Below are positions 1-9,514 of a stretch of 64,000 nucleotides of DNA, one piece after another. The notes under the pieces were generated by a model that saw nothing but the letters and a program-made list of their open reading frames with translations, was not told the DNA's origin and ran no database searches. Each line of letters starts with the position of its first letter. The stretch's first letter is position 1. The DNA comes from Globodera rostochiensis (taxonomy: Eukaryota > Nematoda > Chromadorea > Rhabditida > Heteroderidae), in contig JAEVLN010000012.1 of NCBI GenBank assembly GCA_018350325.1, forward strand, positions 62,001 to 126,000. The letters run 5' to 3'. The translations under genes and the position numbers were made by a program.

Positions 1-825
1 TTCGGAAATGTTTGGGCAAGGGGTCCAATTCAGTCGTTGTTTTTATTTTCCATTGGGGGGGGGGGGAGCCCACCCACAAACCAACAAACTTTGGACTGTT
101 TATTTACCCTAATTGCCTTTCTTTCACAATTCAAATAAAACAGTTTTTCTTCTCGGCCCATTCCCCTCTTTGCCACCTTTTTCTTGGGGTTGGTTGCTTC
201 AGTCTATTGAAACATTTATTAATTATTCCCCCCCCCCTTCCCCTTCCTCCCCCTTCCTCACGTTGTCCGTTCCGTTTCCTTCTTTCACTTTCGGTTTCAA
301 TAAACGAGCGGAAAGGCCGGCTTTTGGCACAATTTGGGAAGGTAATGAAAGTAATAAAAAGGGAACGGATTATTCGTTGAAAAAGCAAATGGACGCTGTG
401 CCCACTTAGCAAGCATTGATTTCATAAACGACGTGGAATTGACACTTATTCAAATGGCAGGCAGCCGAACCAATACGTTGGGGGGGGGGGGGGGGAACTT
501 TGAAACGCCAATTCATCCCAGCAATTCTTCGCTAACAAAAAAAGCCTGGGAACCAAACTAAAAGCATTTGGCCAACCAATTCATTCATTCGATAGTCTCC
601 GTTCTGCTAAATATAAATAATTAACCTTTTTTAAATGGTGGATAAAGGATGATTAAATTATGCTATTTTTGGGCCGTATTCTTCAAAAGATAAGCATAAA
701 AAATGCAAAAACATGTAAATCCCAGATAAAACAGGCGGGACTTTAATCGATTCTTATGATTGCCGTGATTATTTATTTTCTGATTTCAGAAGAAAAGATT
801 TAAACTTATTTTTAATTTCTGATAA
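1..825. other. Upstream region, no gene seen
   Basis: I see no conserved coding signal here. The stretch holds a G tract at about 55-67, a C tract at about 230-237, and a G tract at about 480-495. The AT-rich part from about 600 to 825 lies just before the calcipressin start codon and probably contains its promoter or 5' UTR. Confidence 0.5.
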
Positions 826-2019
826 ATGGCGTCCCCACCCGCCGGAGTTGCCGCTTCAGTTGCAATGAAAGGAGAAACAAAAACTGAAAAAGAGGCGGTT
901 CAAATGGGAGAAAAGAGCGATCTGCCGACCGCGATAATAATCAAGGTTCCTAAAAAACCAAATCCCCAAAACGGACTATTTCTGTTGAAATTGATTTTAT
1001 CATTTGCTGACTCGTAACTTTAGAGAATCTTATTAAAATCCATAGAAATATAACCTCCAATTTTTTCATTTAGGATGTGCCCAGGGAATTGTTCGACGAC
1101 CCGAAACAAAAGGAAAATTTTACGTCGATGTTCGATCAGATTTCGTCTGACATTGTGCGAACGGACTTTTTGAAGTGTTTCCAAAGGGTTCGTATAATCT
1201 TTGAGAAGCCCGAACACGCGACGGGTGCGTTTATAATACATTGACCAAAATATTTAACAAATAATCCTAAACATAATGAAAGTAAAAAAGAATTTAAACG
1301 ATTTAACAAAATGATGATGGTATCCTGAGATCCGGGAACCCAATCCTGGCCGAAGAAAGTCATCATCTCTCATAAACTTGATTCAGCTGCCAAACTGTTA
1401 GTAGAGCATCACTCCTTCAACGGCATAAAAATGAAGGCGTTCTTTGCCAAAAACATAAAAATGACCAGGAGAGCGTACCAGGACGAGGCCGGGCACCTGA
1501 CATTGCCTCCGCTTGAGAAACAGTTCCTCATCTCACCGCCCAGTTCACCGCCGGTCGGATGGGTAAGAGTGAAAACCAAAAAAAAAAATTATTAAAATTT
1601 GTTGGGGTTAAGCCCTAAAAGAACTTTTAAAGGCCAAACGATGACTTAGTATTGCTTATTTCAGTAGGGCATAAGAATGGTTATTTCACATTCACTGTTA
1701 ATGGCGTAATTGCTAAATTCTGTACACCGCCGGCTTTGCAATCGCTTAGGTTCAACATGCCGAAATGGCGCCCGTCGTGTGTGATTTTGACCTAATGGCG
1801 CGACTCGCGTCACTGACAGTGGACGACAAGTTCGAGCTGTTTGAGGGCGACGAACACCAACGACGTCCATCGATTGTGATCACTCCATGTGAGAAGGGAG
1901 GAGGCGGAGGACTGCTCGGAAACCAGCCAACTGTTTCCGTCGGAAATGGGGAGTCTGATGGTATAAGGTCTAAAGTGCCTCTTCCACATACGCCTAGACC
2001 ACCAGTGAATGAAGAGTGA
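826..2019 (+). CDS. rcn-1: Calcipressin (regulator of calcineurin, RCAN)
   Basis: RCAN proteins bind the phosphatase calcineurin and tune its activity in the cytoplasm. Four exons join in frame: 826-945, 1074-1224, 1387-1562 and 1750-2019, giving 238 aa, close to the family's usual length of about 200-250. Visible features are an RRM-like N-terminal fold (FQRVRIIF, then EHHSFNGIKMKAFFA), the family signature FLISPPSSPPVGW at the end of exon 3, and PSIVIT in exon 4, which fits the calcineurin-docking PxIxIT motif. A TPRPP stretch sits near the C-terminus. All introns are GT-AG. The start is the first in-frame ATG of exon 1. An LTR retrotransposon begins 66 bp after the stop codon in the same orientation, so it interrupts the 3' UTR or the DNA immediately downstream. 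Confidence 0.93.
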
Positions 2020-2084
2020 GTGCTTGGAATGGACTCGGAAATGGATTGTAAGTTGTCGGATGTCGACTCCGATTATAACGTTTT

Positions 2085-2089
2085 AAACT
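2085..2089. repeat. Target site duplication, left copy (AAACT)
   Basis: AAACT directly precedes the 5' LTR and recurs at 9515-9519 directly after the 3' LTR. A 5-bp duplication is the usual footprint of a Ty3/gypsy integrase. Confidence 0.92.
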
Positions 2090-2451
2090 TGCTGAATCCG
2101 CAACTCCATCGGTTTATTGTTCAACGTCCCTTCTGTTCCTATCCCACAAATCTTCCCTTCCCATCCCCTAAATTCATCAACCCATCCCAATCCTCATTCT
2201 GGCACTGCCAAACAGTGCCCAACAACAATTTGTGTAAAGCCCTTCTGCTCGGCCCCTCCCCAATGAATGTCACTATTTAAGCTTTGCTGAAAAACATCAC
2301 TTCACCTTTTTCACTTCCCACTCTTTCTCACAATTCCCCAAACGATCCAATTTACTTTGCTTTTATTTAATAAACTCTTCACCAAGTTTCTTCACAAAGT
2401 TACTAGACCATAACCCGGGGCTAAAACAAGTGTAGTGTACCGGACACAACA
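2090..2451 (+). repeat. 5' LTR (362 bp)
   Basis: It begins TGCTGAATCC and ends GGACACAACA, and by eye is identical to 9153-9514. It contains a TATA-like TATTTAAG near 2274 and an AATAAA at 2369-2374. The LTR lies downstream of and in the same orientation as the calcipressin gene, so it could supply a polyadenylation signal for that transcript. Confidence 0.95.
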
Positions 2452-2456
2452 CTTTT

Positions 2457-2474
2457 TGGTGCCACGACCCGGGA
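2457..2474 (+). promoter_or_regulatory. Primer-binding site of the retrotransposon
   Basis: TGGTGCCACGACCCGGGA starts 5 bp after the 5' LTR. TGG is the complement of a tRNA 3' CCA end, and the following bases fit an acceptor stem followed by a T-stem. I did not assign the tRNA. Confidence 0.8.
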
Positions 2475-2672
2475 CCCTTTTTTAATTAAAAAGGGAGTGA
2501 CGGTTTAGTGTCGAACGGACACAAATTTGAGCTGGTCAAAGCTGTGTGCTTCCAGCCGGGCTGTTGTGCCATTTACTGCAAAAATCGAACGGCTGGTCTA
2601 AGTGTGTTCTTTCCAGTCTAGCTGAGTGCTATTGCTAAATTTGCGAAAAAAAAAAGAAAGAGAAATCTAAAA

Positions 2673-3515
2673 ATGGTAGACCGTACTCAAGCGGCCGGAA
2701 ACCAAGCTTTTAGATCAGTGAATGGATCAGATTTTGATCCCGCGTATTTCTCTCCGGAAGAAAATCGGAAGTGGTCAAAGTTACTGAACAGAATGAGATC
2801 ATTCGAGCAGGCCGTTTGTGGACAATTTCGACAAATTGACGCAAAATTTGGCCAAATCACAAACCAGCTCCGAATTCAGGATACTGTGGATCGAGTTCGG
2901 GAACTGGACAGTTCAATTAAGGAACTCGAGAATATTAGGGAAAGCGACACTTTCCAAATGCATGAGAAACTGTTTGAAGTTGACGGAGAGGTCGAGAAAA
3001 TGAATCTGAGAATTGCGAGTTTTGAACGACTGTCAAGAGTGCAATTCGGGAAAATAATTGAAAGAATGAAAAGTGAAGTTAGCAAAATAACGGAAAATCT
3101 TGATGCTTTGCAGGGAAGGGTTATACTTTTGGAATTCGAACAGGAGGAGTCGAGTCCTCAGTGGATGGAAGACGGACATTCCCAGGAGCATGAGCAGCTC
3201 CCTGGGGAACAAAATAATGCAGTGAATACTGATGGCGGGGAGGAGTGCCGTATAATGGTTTCGGACCCATTCTTGGGGGGGATTAGTCCACTGGAGGGTT
3301 ATGATGGAAATCCTACCATTTCGTTCGCCCGTTGGGTTGCCAAACTGGAGGACATGTTGTCACTGTACCCCCAGCTGACGGAACCCCAAAAGCTGAGCCG
3401 CTTGCGTATTCTGCTCAAGGGTCAAGCTCGAGCCGAGTTCGACGCGATGGACACCCCGCCAACCGATCTCAGCGAGGTTGGCCAGTGGGGATATTTTGGA
3501 AAACTACACCGGTGA
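2673..3515 (+). CDS. gag: Retrotransposon Gag, apparently truncated in the capsid domain
   Basis: This 280-aa ORF starts with ATG about 220 bp after the LTR. Residues about 40-165 look like a long coiled coil with regular hydrophobic spacing and many Glu, Lys and Arg. Residues about 197-262 resemble the first half of a retrotransposon gag/capsid domain: GYDGNPTISFARW, then a Leu-rich helix and LKGQARAEFDAM. The frame then leaves the family pattern and stops at GKLHR. The second half of the capsid domain and any CCHC zinc knuckle are missing. The pol frame overlaps it in the -1 register up to 3515, so a ribosomal frameshift is the likely link. I found no canonical slippery heptamer in the Gag frame. 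Confidence 0.85.
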   Translation: MVDRTQAAGNQAFRSVNGSDFDPAYFSPEENRKWSKLLNRMRSFEQAVCGQFRQIDAKFGQITNQLRIQDTVDRVRELDSSIKELENIRESDTFQMHEKLFEVDGEVEKMNLRIASFERLSRVQFGKIIERMKSEVSKITENLDALQGRVILLEFEQEESSPQWMEDGHSQEHEQLPGEQNNAVNTDGGEECRIMVSDPFLGGISPLEGYDGNPTISFARWVAKLEDMLSLYPQLTEPQKLSRLRILLKGQARAEFDAMDTPPTDLSEVGQWGYFGKLHR

Positions 3516-6500
3516 CCAATTGTTTTGTGTACGAAACTGTAGTTTTTACCCGACAGGGAATGACGGGGCTGAGTACCCCGATAAACGAGTGCCCTTTGTG
3601 TACTTATCAGGCCGGGAGCTGCCGTTGTCCGCAATTAAGCTTAATTTGGAAGCCGGACCAAACTCAGCAATGTCGTTTTGTGAAAGTTGCCGATTGGTCG
3701 GGCGAATATTCGACAAGCATTTGGACCGCCGAGTCAGGGGATTTTGCCCTCACCTTCGCGAATATTTCAGAGAAAAGGGATTGTGGCGGGCAGGACTTTA
3801 TAGTTTCTGATCAGGGATTTGCCGTCCCAAGAAGAGACTATGAAGAAATGATCGGTCGTAGCGAGGAAGCAAATGCCAAACCCCGAAGAAAAAGGGAATA
3901 TGAATTTGCCTTTGACGACGGGAATTACTACCCCCCAGTGGGAAGGGAATCGGAAAATAAACAAAAGGATGACTCAGTCGGATTAGTTTATTCGTCACAA
4001 TTAGCTGCGCAACTTACCGCACTGAGCGTTAAAGTCACCTCAAACACACAAAAAATGTTTGCAGAAACGGTCCGGAAGATATGTGCAGGCCTCAGATTTT
4101 TGGCAGACCAAACTCTTTCTTTGGCCGAGGCTAATCCTACCCTTCTCGCTCGATTCTATCTGGCTAACCCATTCTTAATGGCGAGAATGGTAACCAAGGA
4201 TATGTTGGAAGTAAGGCCATGCTTTGCCGTAAATGAGCAAAACATGCATTTTCATTGGCAAAATGGCCATTGTTTTGATAAACTACCGGTCTTGTTTTAT
4301 CTGTATGGGAGACACGAAATACAAAAACATGGATTTTTAGACCCCAAAACATTAATCATACATGCCCATGCAAGGGAAACTAGCTGCAAGGAATTCCGAT
4401 TCATTTATATAACCTCTAAAGGTTCAGTAAAACAGTACGACCAAATTTCGGGCGATATAAAAGAAGTTCCGCCCGAATCAATGCATTATTTGTCCAGGCA
4501 CGTGAAGATCGATTTTCCCGAGGTGCCGATTCAGTATTTCCGAAACAAAATGATGGCGAATTTGTCTGAATTATACTCACCGGAGCATTTTCAAGAAACC
4601 CTTGAAGTCGCAAAAATTGCTCAAGAAATTGTTAGACTTTCGAAACCCGATGCATGGGAAGCCAGTTCGGAAAAGACGGATCAGATGGCCGCAAACATTG
4701 TTTCGAATGGCCTATTTTCGTTTTTGCGGGGAGGACTGATCTCTGCAAACCAGTTATGGGTTTTCTTTTGTTGTTTATATGTAACAATCACAGTTATTGT
4801 GCAAATCATATTGCCAGCACCACTTGCTCAAGCTATGCAATATTTGGGTATCGGGAGGCCAATTTTGAACGGATTAAAAGCAGCTCGGGATTATGTTATT
4901 AACCGGAGGGAAGTAACTCAGCCCAAAAACCGGTTAGAAACGGACACTAGAAAGCGGCAACCCGAAAAAGAATGGTCAAGCCCAATCGAAAATTTCCCGA
5001 AATCCATCATAAAAGTAAAAAATGACCTACAAACCACGGCGCCAGCAACCTCACAAATCAAAAAAGTTGCAATCTCAATTCCGCTAACGGAAAGATGGTT
5101 ATCCGTAGACTCTGCACTAGCAAATCCAAACATGAAGAAGAAGGAACAATCACCGAAGGTGGCTAACATAGCTACAATAAGCACAAGCACTTGTGATGAG
5201 AATTACCGAATAAATGCGGAAATAAACGGCTCGCGAACTAATGTCCTTTTGGACTCCGGTGCTCACGTGTCATTATGCAGCAAACTCACCGCGGTAAAAT
5301 TGGGAATCAAACAGCTTAATGCATCAGATATTATCGGTGTTATCGGAATAAGTGATAAAATGGTTCCAATCTTGGGTAAATGCGAGATAACATTGGGACT
5401 TGCTGGATGTAAAGTGCACACAAGCGTTTATGTGGTTGAGACTAAAGTGGGTGGAATTGGTTCTTATGAAATAATCATTGGAAGAAATTCCTTTAGGCAA
5501 TTGCCATTGTTTTTGGACCTTCAATCCGGAATCTTGATAAGAAAAGAAAGTGGGAAATTGGTTGTTAATAAACCGGAAGAGACTTTTGTCGAAATAAAAA
5601 CAGTCAAATCGGGAATAAATGAAGATTTGGACCGATGCTTAGAAAGAAATTCTGATGTTTTTTCTAAACATGATTATGACCTCGGGGACTGCACTTTAAA
5701 AGCTCCGCCCATTCTTACTACATCGACGGCCCCTGAGAGGGTCAGACCTTATCCAGTGCCCGAGAAATATGAAAAAGAATTGAAAATGCACATTGAGAAA
5801 ATGCTCGAGGCGGGGGTCATAAAAGAAAGTTGCACCCCTTGGGCCCACAATATTGTGCTTGTCAAAAAGTCAAACGGACAATTGCGTCCCTGCGTGGACT
5901 TTAGACCTTTGAATAAAGTCACCATTCCAGACCCATATCCGATACCGCGAATGGACAAAACAATCCTCAGGGTGGCTGGGAGGAAATTCTATTCAACTTT
6001 GGATTTGGCGTCTGGTTTTTGGCAGATACCGTTAGATCAAAACAGTTCGCACAAGTGTGGAATAGTTACGCCCTGGGGGCTTTACCAGATGGTAAAATTA
6101 CCGTTTGGATTGCGAAATGCGCCTAGTATCTTTCAGCGGACCATGGACAAAACGTTGGAGGGCGTTAAAAATGTTACAGTCTATATTGACGACATATTGG
6201 TCCACACGGATACGATCAAAGATCATATCGAGGCACTAGAGGAAGTGTTCAACCGATTGCGAAAAAATAAGTTGAAGTTAAAAATAAGTAAATGTGCATT
6301 TCTCAAAAGCGAATGCACTTATTTGGGTCACATCTTAAATGAAAAGGGATACCGACCTTCACTGAGTAATCAGGAAGTAATTGAAGCATTTCCGGCACCT
6401 CGAAATGCTAAGGAAGTAAAACGCTTTCTGGGTATGATGTCATTTTTCCGGAAATTCATCCCAAACTTTGCAACGGTGGCCAACCCATTACAACAATTGA

Positions 6501-8203
6501 CTAAAGAACAAAATCCCAATTTTGAATGGGGCACGCCCGAGAAGAAAGCATTCGACGAGCTTAAGGCCAAACTGCTTGCTGCTCCTTGTCTCAGGGCGCC
6601 CAGTTACGAATTGCCATTCTACTTGTTTACGGATGCTTCTGGCATAGCTTACGCTGGAGCGCTAATGCAAAAGGCCAATGGGCATGATTTGCATGCAGTT
6701 GGATACTGGTCGCGAACGCTGAGCAGCACTGAAAGCAAATTACCTCCGACCCACGGAGAGCTGGCTGCCATTGTACATGCTGTGCAGAATTTTCGACCGA
6801 TAATTTATGGAGCTGAGTTAACTATTTTGACCGACCATCGCCCCCTAACATTTCTGTTTTCAAAGTCAAGCACCAATCCTAAATTGAATAGATGGCTTAT
6901 GTCATTGCAGGAATTCGAACCCCAAGTAATTTATGTGGAGGGAAAAGCAAATAAAGTAGCGGATGCCCTGTCAAGAGTCCCAATTAAGTGGGAGCAGGTG
7001 GAGGCAAAAAGTAAAGACGAAATTCCGTTTCTTCTGATAGCAGAAGAAGAGAATGCTATAAATAAAGAAATAATTGAAAAAGAATCGGCGGAAGACCCAA
7101 TTTTGTCACAGGTAATTGCAAAGATGAAAGAAAGTTGGATCGAACCAATAAGTGCGGAATTGGAACCATATTTCAGAAAAAGAGACAAATTATTCCTAGA
7201 TGGAAAAATTATTCGAAAAAAGCCGGGGAGGCAAATAGTTATTCCGGGAAAAATGCGAAACTCAATACTAAAATTGATCCATCGATCCCATTTTGGGGTG
7301 GTGAGAAATAAATCTCGAGCACGTAATTTGGTTTGGTGGCCAAATTTGCCCGAGGCAGTGGAAAACTTTGTAAAAGAATGTGAAATCTGTCAGAGGAATG
7401 CTCCAAACAGACCCCGCACTGATCCTGACTATAAATGGCCTGAAGCGAAATACTCATTCGAAAGGGTACACGCCGATCTGGCAGGCCCAATTTGGGGAAC
7501 AAATTTTCTTATTGTGGTCGATGCGCATTCTAAATACCCATTTGTGTGTCAAATGCAGTCGACCCATTCCTCAGCAATCATCAATTTCCTTCGAGAAATA
7601 TTTGGCATGTTCGGATCACCAAAGAGTATGGTAACGGACAATGGTCCGCAGTTTATTTCCTCTGAGATGGAGATATTTTTAGAAGGGGAGGGCGTCAGAC
7701 ATTTACGAACGCCAACTTATCACCCGGCCTCAAACGGAGAGGCGGAACGGTTCGTTCGGACCTTTAAAGAGGGTATGTGTAAACTTCTGGAGGAAGGAAT
7801 GAGCCTAAAAGTTGCACAATTTCTTTTATTACAAGAATATAGGGCCACCCCATGTTTTGCGACCGGAGGCGAAAGCCCATCGCAAAAATTTCTGGGCAGA
7901 GAAATTCGAACGGCGTTGGACAATATTAGAATGCCGCCTAATGTTGTAATAAATGAACACCAAACGTCTGGTGAAGTGACCCAGACGAAGGATCCCATAG
8001 GGCAAAGAAATAGTGGAACAAATTTTAGTCCTGGGGATACAATTTGGTACAGAGAACCGAATGGAAAATGGTCGCCAGGTGTACTTTTACAACCCGTAGG
8101 CGAACGGCTGTGGGAATTGGAGATGGAAGGCAGCACCACGGCCAGGACCGCCCATTTGGACCAAATAAAAGGAAGAAGAGTGGGTCCGACGCGCCACTTG
8201 TGA
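3332..8203 (+). CDS. pol: Retrotransposon Pol polyprotein with an N-terminal glycoprotein-like region
   Basis: This frame stays open for about 1,620 codons and lacks an obvious ATG at its 5' end (position 3332 is TTG), so it is probably reached from Gag by -1 frameshifting or by splicing. Residues about 55-550 resemble a viral envelope glycoprotein (separate entry). Pol domains follow in order. Aspartic protease has LLDSGAH with Asp at residue about 641. Reverse transcriptase has YIDD at about 951. RNase H has TDAS at about 1101 and a later TDHRP. Integrase has an HHCC zinc-binding region (HRSHF, then CEICQRN) and a catalytic triad at D1382, D1436 and E1472, the last two 35 residues apart as expected. 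All catalytic residues I looked for are present, so the enzyme part looks functional. Confidence 0.93.
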   Translation: MGCQTGGHVVTVPPADGTPKAEPLAYSAQGSSSSRVRRDGHPANRSQRGWPVGIFWKTTPVTNCFVYETVVFTRQGMTGLSTPINECPLCTYQAGSCRCPQLSLIWKPDQTQQCRFVKVADWSGEYSTSIWTAESGDFALTFANISEKRDCGGQDFIVSDQGFAVPRRDYEEMIGRSEEANAKPRRKREYEFAFDDGNYYPPVGRESENKQKDDSVGLVYSSQLAAQLTALSVKVTSNTQKMFAETVRKICAGLRFLADQTLSLAEANPTLLARFYLANPFLMARMVTKDMLEVRPCFAVNEQNMHFHWQNGHCFDKLPVLFYLYGRHEIQKHGFLDPKTLIIHAHARETSCKEFRFIYITSKGSVKQYDQISGDIKEVPPESMHYLSRHVKIDFPEVPIQYFRNKMMANLSELYSPEHFQETLEVAKIAQEIVRLSKPDAWEASSEKTDQMAANIVSNGLFSFLRGGLISANQLWVFFCCLYVTITVIVQIILPAPLAQAMQYLGIGRPILNGLKAARDYVINRREVTQPKNRLETDTRKRQPEKEWSSPIENFPKSIIKVKNDLQTTAPATSQIKKVAISIPLTERWLSVDSALANPNMKKKEQSPKVANIATISTSTCDENYRINAEINGSRTNVLLDSGAHVSLCSKLTAVKLGIKQLNASDIIGVIGISDKMVPILGKCEITLGLAGCKVHTSVYVVETKVGGIGSYEIIIGRNSFRQLPLFLDLQSGILIRKESGKLVVNKPEETFVEIKTVKSGINEDLDRCLERNSDVFSKHDYDLGDCTLKAPPILTTSTAPERVRPYPVPEKYEKELKMHIEKMLEAGVIKESCTPWAHNIVLVKKSNGQLRPCVDFRPLNKVTIPDPYPIPRMDKTILRVAGRKFYSTLDLASGFWQIPLDQNSSHKCGIVTPWGLYQMVKLPFGLRNAPSIFQRTMDKTLEGVKNVTVYIDDILVHTDTIKDHIEALEEVFNRLRKNKLKLKISKCAFLKSECTYLGHILNEKGYRPSLSNQEVIEAFPAPRNAKEVKRFLGMMSFFRKFIPNFATVANPLQQLTKEQNPNFEWGTPEKKAFDELKAKLLAAPCLRAPSYELPFYLFTDASGIAYAGALMQKANGHDLHAVGYWSRTLSSTESKLPPTHGELAAIVHAVQNFRPIIYGAELTILTDHRPLTFLFSKSSTNPKLNRWLMSLQEFEPQVIYVEGKANKVADALSRVPIKWEQVEAKSKDEIPFLLIAEEENAINKEIIEKESAEDPILSQVIAKMKESWIEPISAELEPYFRKRDKLFLDGKIIRKKPGRQIVIPGKMRNSILKLIHRSHFGVVRNKSRARNLVWWPNLPEAVENFVKECEICQRNAPNRPRTDPDYKWPEAKYSFERVHADLAGPIWGTNFLIVVDAHSKYPFVCQMQSTHSSAIINFLREIFGMFGSPKSMVTDNGPQFISSEMEIFLEGEGVRHLRTPTYHPASNGEAERFVRTFKEGMCKLLEEGMSLKVAQFLLLQEYRATPCFATGGESPSQKFLGREIRTALDNIRMPPNVVINEHQTSGEVTQTKDPIGQRNSGTNFSPGDTIWYREPNGKWSPGVLLQPVGERLWELEMEGSTTARTAHLDQIKGRRVGPTRHL
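3500..4960 (+). other. Glycoprotein-like (envelope-like) region between Gag and protease
   Basis: This part of the pol frame does not match Gag or Pol. It has a Cys-rich N-terminal stretch (CPLC, CRCP, then DCGG), a basic RRKR tetrapeptide at residues 185-188 typical of furin cleavage, a middle section with LEVRPC (Cys at about 297) and FLDPKTLIIHA, and one strongly hydrophobic segment at about 474-495 (codons near 4750-4820). A basic stretch follows. The layout fits a type I membrane glycoprotein of the chuvirus or mononegavirus class (class III fusion fold). That family assignment is my inference from the pattern; the transmembrane segment and the basic site are seen directly. In known env-bearing elements env lies after integrase, so this position is odd. 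Confidence 0.55.
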
Positions 8204-8374
8204 GCTGAGTAGGACGCAGGCCGTCAGGGCAAAGAAATTGTATATAAATTCCGTCATTCATAATGCCTAAACCCTAACGTACATTTTCCTCCTTCCTAAA
8301 CCCAACCGTATATTTGATTGATCGTATATTTGAGTGATTCAGGTTTTCACAGAAATCCCGTTCCTAAAAATAAA

Positions 8375-9097
8375 ATGGAAAATATTCCCCCAAGCACCAA
8401 TGAGCTGGAGAAAATGGAGAAGGAGCTCCTCGAGGGCAAAGGGCCCCAACGGAACTCTCGCTCCGAGGAGTTGAAGAAGGACATCGCTAAAATGCTTGCC
8501 CAGCTCCAAAATGACATGAGGGCTGACATCCAAGCCTCGGTGGACGGCCTATGGGCCAAAACGGAGCCGTTGCTGGCTGGGCAGGAACGAGCAACTGCGG
8601 CACTCGCCGAAGCCTTAGATGAATGCACCGAGAATGGTGCTTGGGCCAGGAAAAGCGAGCCAAATGTGGAGACGAAGAGCCCATCGCCAATGGACAACCC
8701 ACCAGTGGAGGGTGGAGAGCCTGATCCGGCTGATCAGGTTTTGGTGCCTCCAGTGCAGGCAGGTGGCCAAGGCAAAAATCGCCAAACGTCTCCCGGACTG
8801 AGAGACAGGGGCCAGTCCGGGGCTGGCCCTAAAGGCACCTGGAAGAAATCAGGTCCCAAGCACCAAATGCGAGTAGGCTATTTGGTGCGGCAGCTGGAAC
8901 GCGAGTGGAAAGGGCCGCACGCGCCGCAGAACTGCCAGTGGAGCTGCCAGTGTTGGAACTGTCGCCGCGGCCGATGGGGCGATCGTGGAGGACGTGGTGG
9001 CGGCTTTGGACGCGGAAATGGTGGCGGCGGTTCCGGCTACGGACGAGGGCGCATGGATCTCTACCAGCGAGCGGACCCATCGCATTATGGACACTGA
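8375..9097 (+). CDS. Third retrotransposon ORF, coiled coil plus Cys cluster and RGG tail
   Basis: This 240-aa ORF starts with the first ATG (8375) after the pol stop at 8203. Residues about 8-85 are rich in Glu, Lys and Leu and look helical or coiled. A Pro/Gly/Gln-rich linker follows. At residues 187-196 four cysteines cluster (C187, C191, C193, C196), and the remainder is Gly/Arg-rich with RGG repeats. The last two features suggest nucleic-acid binding, as a nucleocapsid would provide, but the spacing is not a CCHC knuckle. Acceptor-like TTCAG and TTTTCACAG lie at about 8337-8350, so a spliced subgenomic RNA could express it. I do not recognise the family. Confidence 0.65.
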   Translation: MENIPPSTNELEKMEKELLEGKGPQRNSRSEELKKDIAKMLAQLQNDMRADIQASVDGLWAKTEPLLAGQERATAALAEALDECTENGAWARKSEPNVETKSPSPMDNPPVEGGEPDPADQVLVPPVQAGGQGKNRQTSPGLRDRGQSGAGPKGTWKKSGPKHQMRVGYLVRQLEREWKGPHAPQNCQWSCQCWNCRRGRWGDRGGRGGGFGRGNGGGGSGYGRGRMDLYQRADPSHYGH

Positions 9098-9139
9098 GGA
9101 CAGAAACCGGAAGTCAGAATGGCGGGCGCACTTTCTCGA

Positions 9140-9152
9140 AGGCCGAGAGGAA
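9140..9152 (+). promoter_or_regulatory. Polypurine tract before the 3' LTR
   Basis: A short purine-rich run (GAGAGGAA) directly abuts the first TG of the 3' LTR, where plus-strand priming is expected. Confidence 0.6.
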
Positions 9153-9514
9153 TGCTGAATCCGCAACTCCATCGGTTTATTGTTCAACGTCCCTTCTGTT
9201 CCTATCCCACAAATCTTCCCTTCCCATCCCCTAAATTCATCAACCCATCCCAATCCTCATTCTGGCACTGCCAAACAGTGCCCAACAACAATTTGTGTAA
9301 AGCCCTTCTGCTCGGCCCCTCCCCAATGAATGTCACTATTTAAGCTTTGCTGAAAAACATCACTTCACCTTTTTCACTTCCCACTCTTTCTCACAATTCC
9401 CCAAACGATCCAATTTACTTTGCTTTTATTTAATAAACTCTTCACCAAGTTTCTTCACAAAGTTACTAGACCATAACCCGGGGCTAAAACAAGTGTAGTG
9501 TACCGGACACAACA
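9153..9514 (+). repeat. 3' LTR (362 bp)
   Basis: This is the same length and, by eye, the same sequence as the 5' LTR at 2090-2451. AATAAA lies at 9432-9437. The AAACT target duplication follows at 9515-9519. Confidence 0.95.

Larger units (their letters stand above)
2090..9514 (+). mobile_element. Full-length Ty3/gypsy-type LTR retrotransposon
   Basis: The element is 7.4 kb with identical 362-bp LTRs that start TG and end CA, flanked by a perfect 5-bp target duplication, AAACT (2085-2089 and 9515-9519). It has a primer-binding site just after the 5' LTR and a purine tract just before the 3' LTR. Internal ORFs are a short Gag, a 1,620-codon frame with a glycoprotein-like region followed by protease, reverse transcriptase, RNase H and integrase, and a third ORF near the 3' end. 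The order RT-RNase H-integrase places pol in the Ty3/gypsy group. Identical LTRs imply a recent insertion. No stop codon breaks the long pol frame. Confidence 0.95.

Noticed and set aside
3332..3515. Treating 3332 as a true start for Pol
   Set aside because: The codon is TTG and the peptide in the Gag overlap resembles no domain; frameshifting or splicing is more likely.
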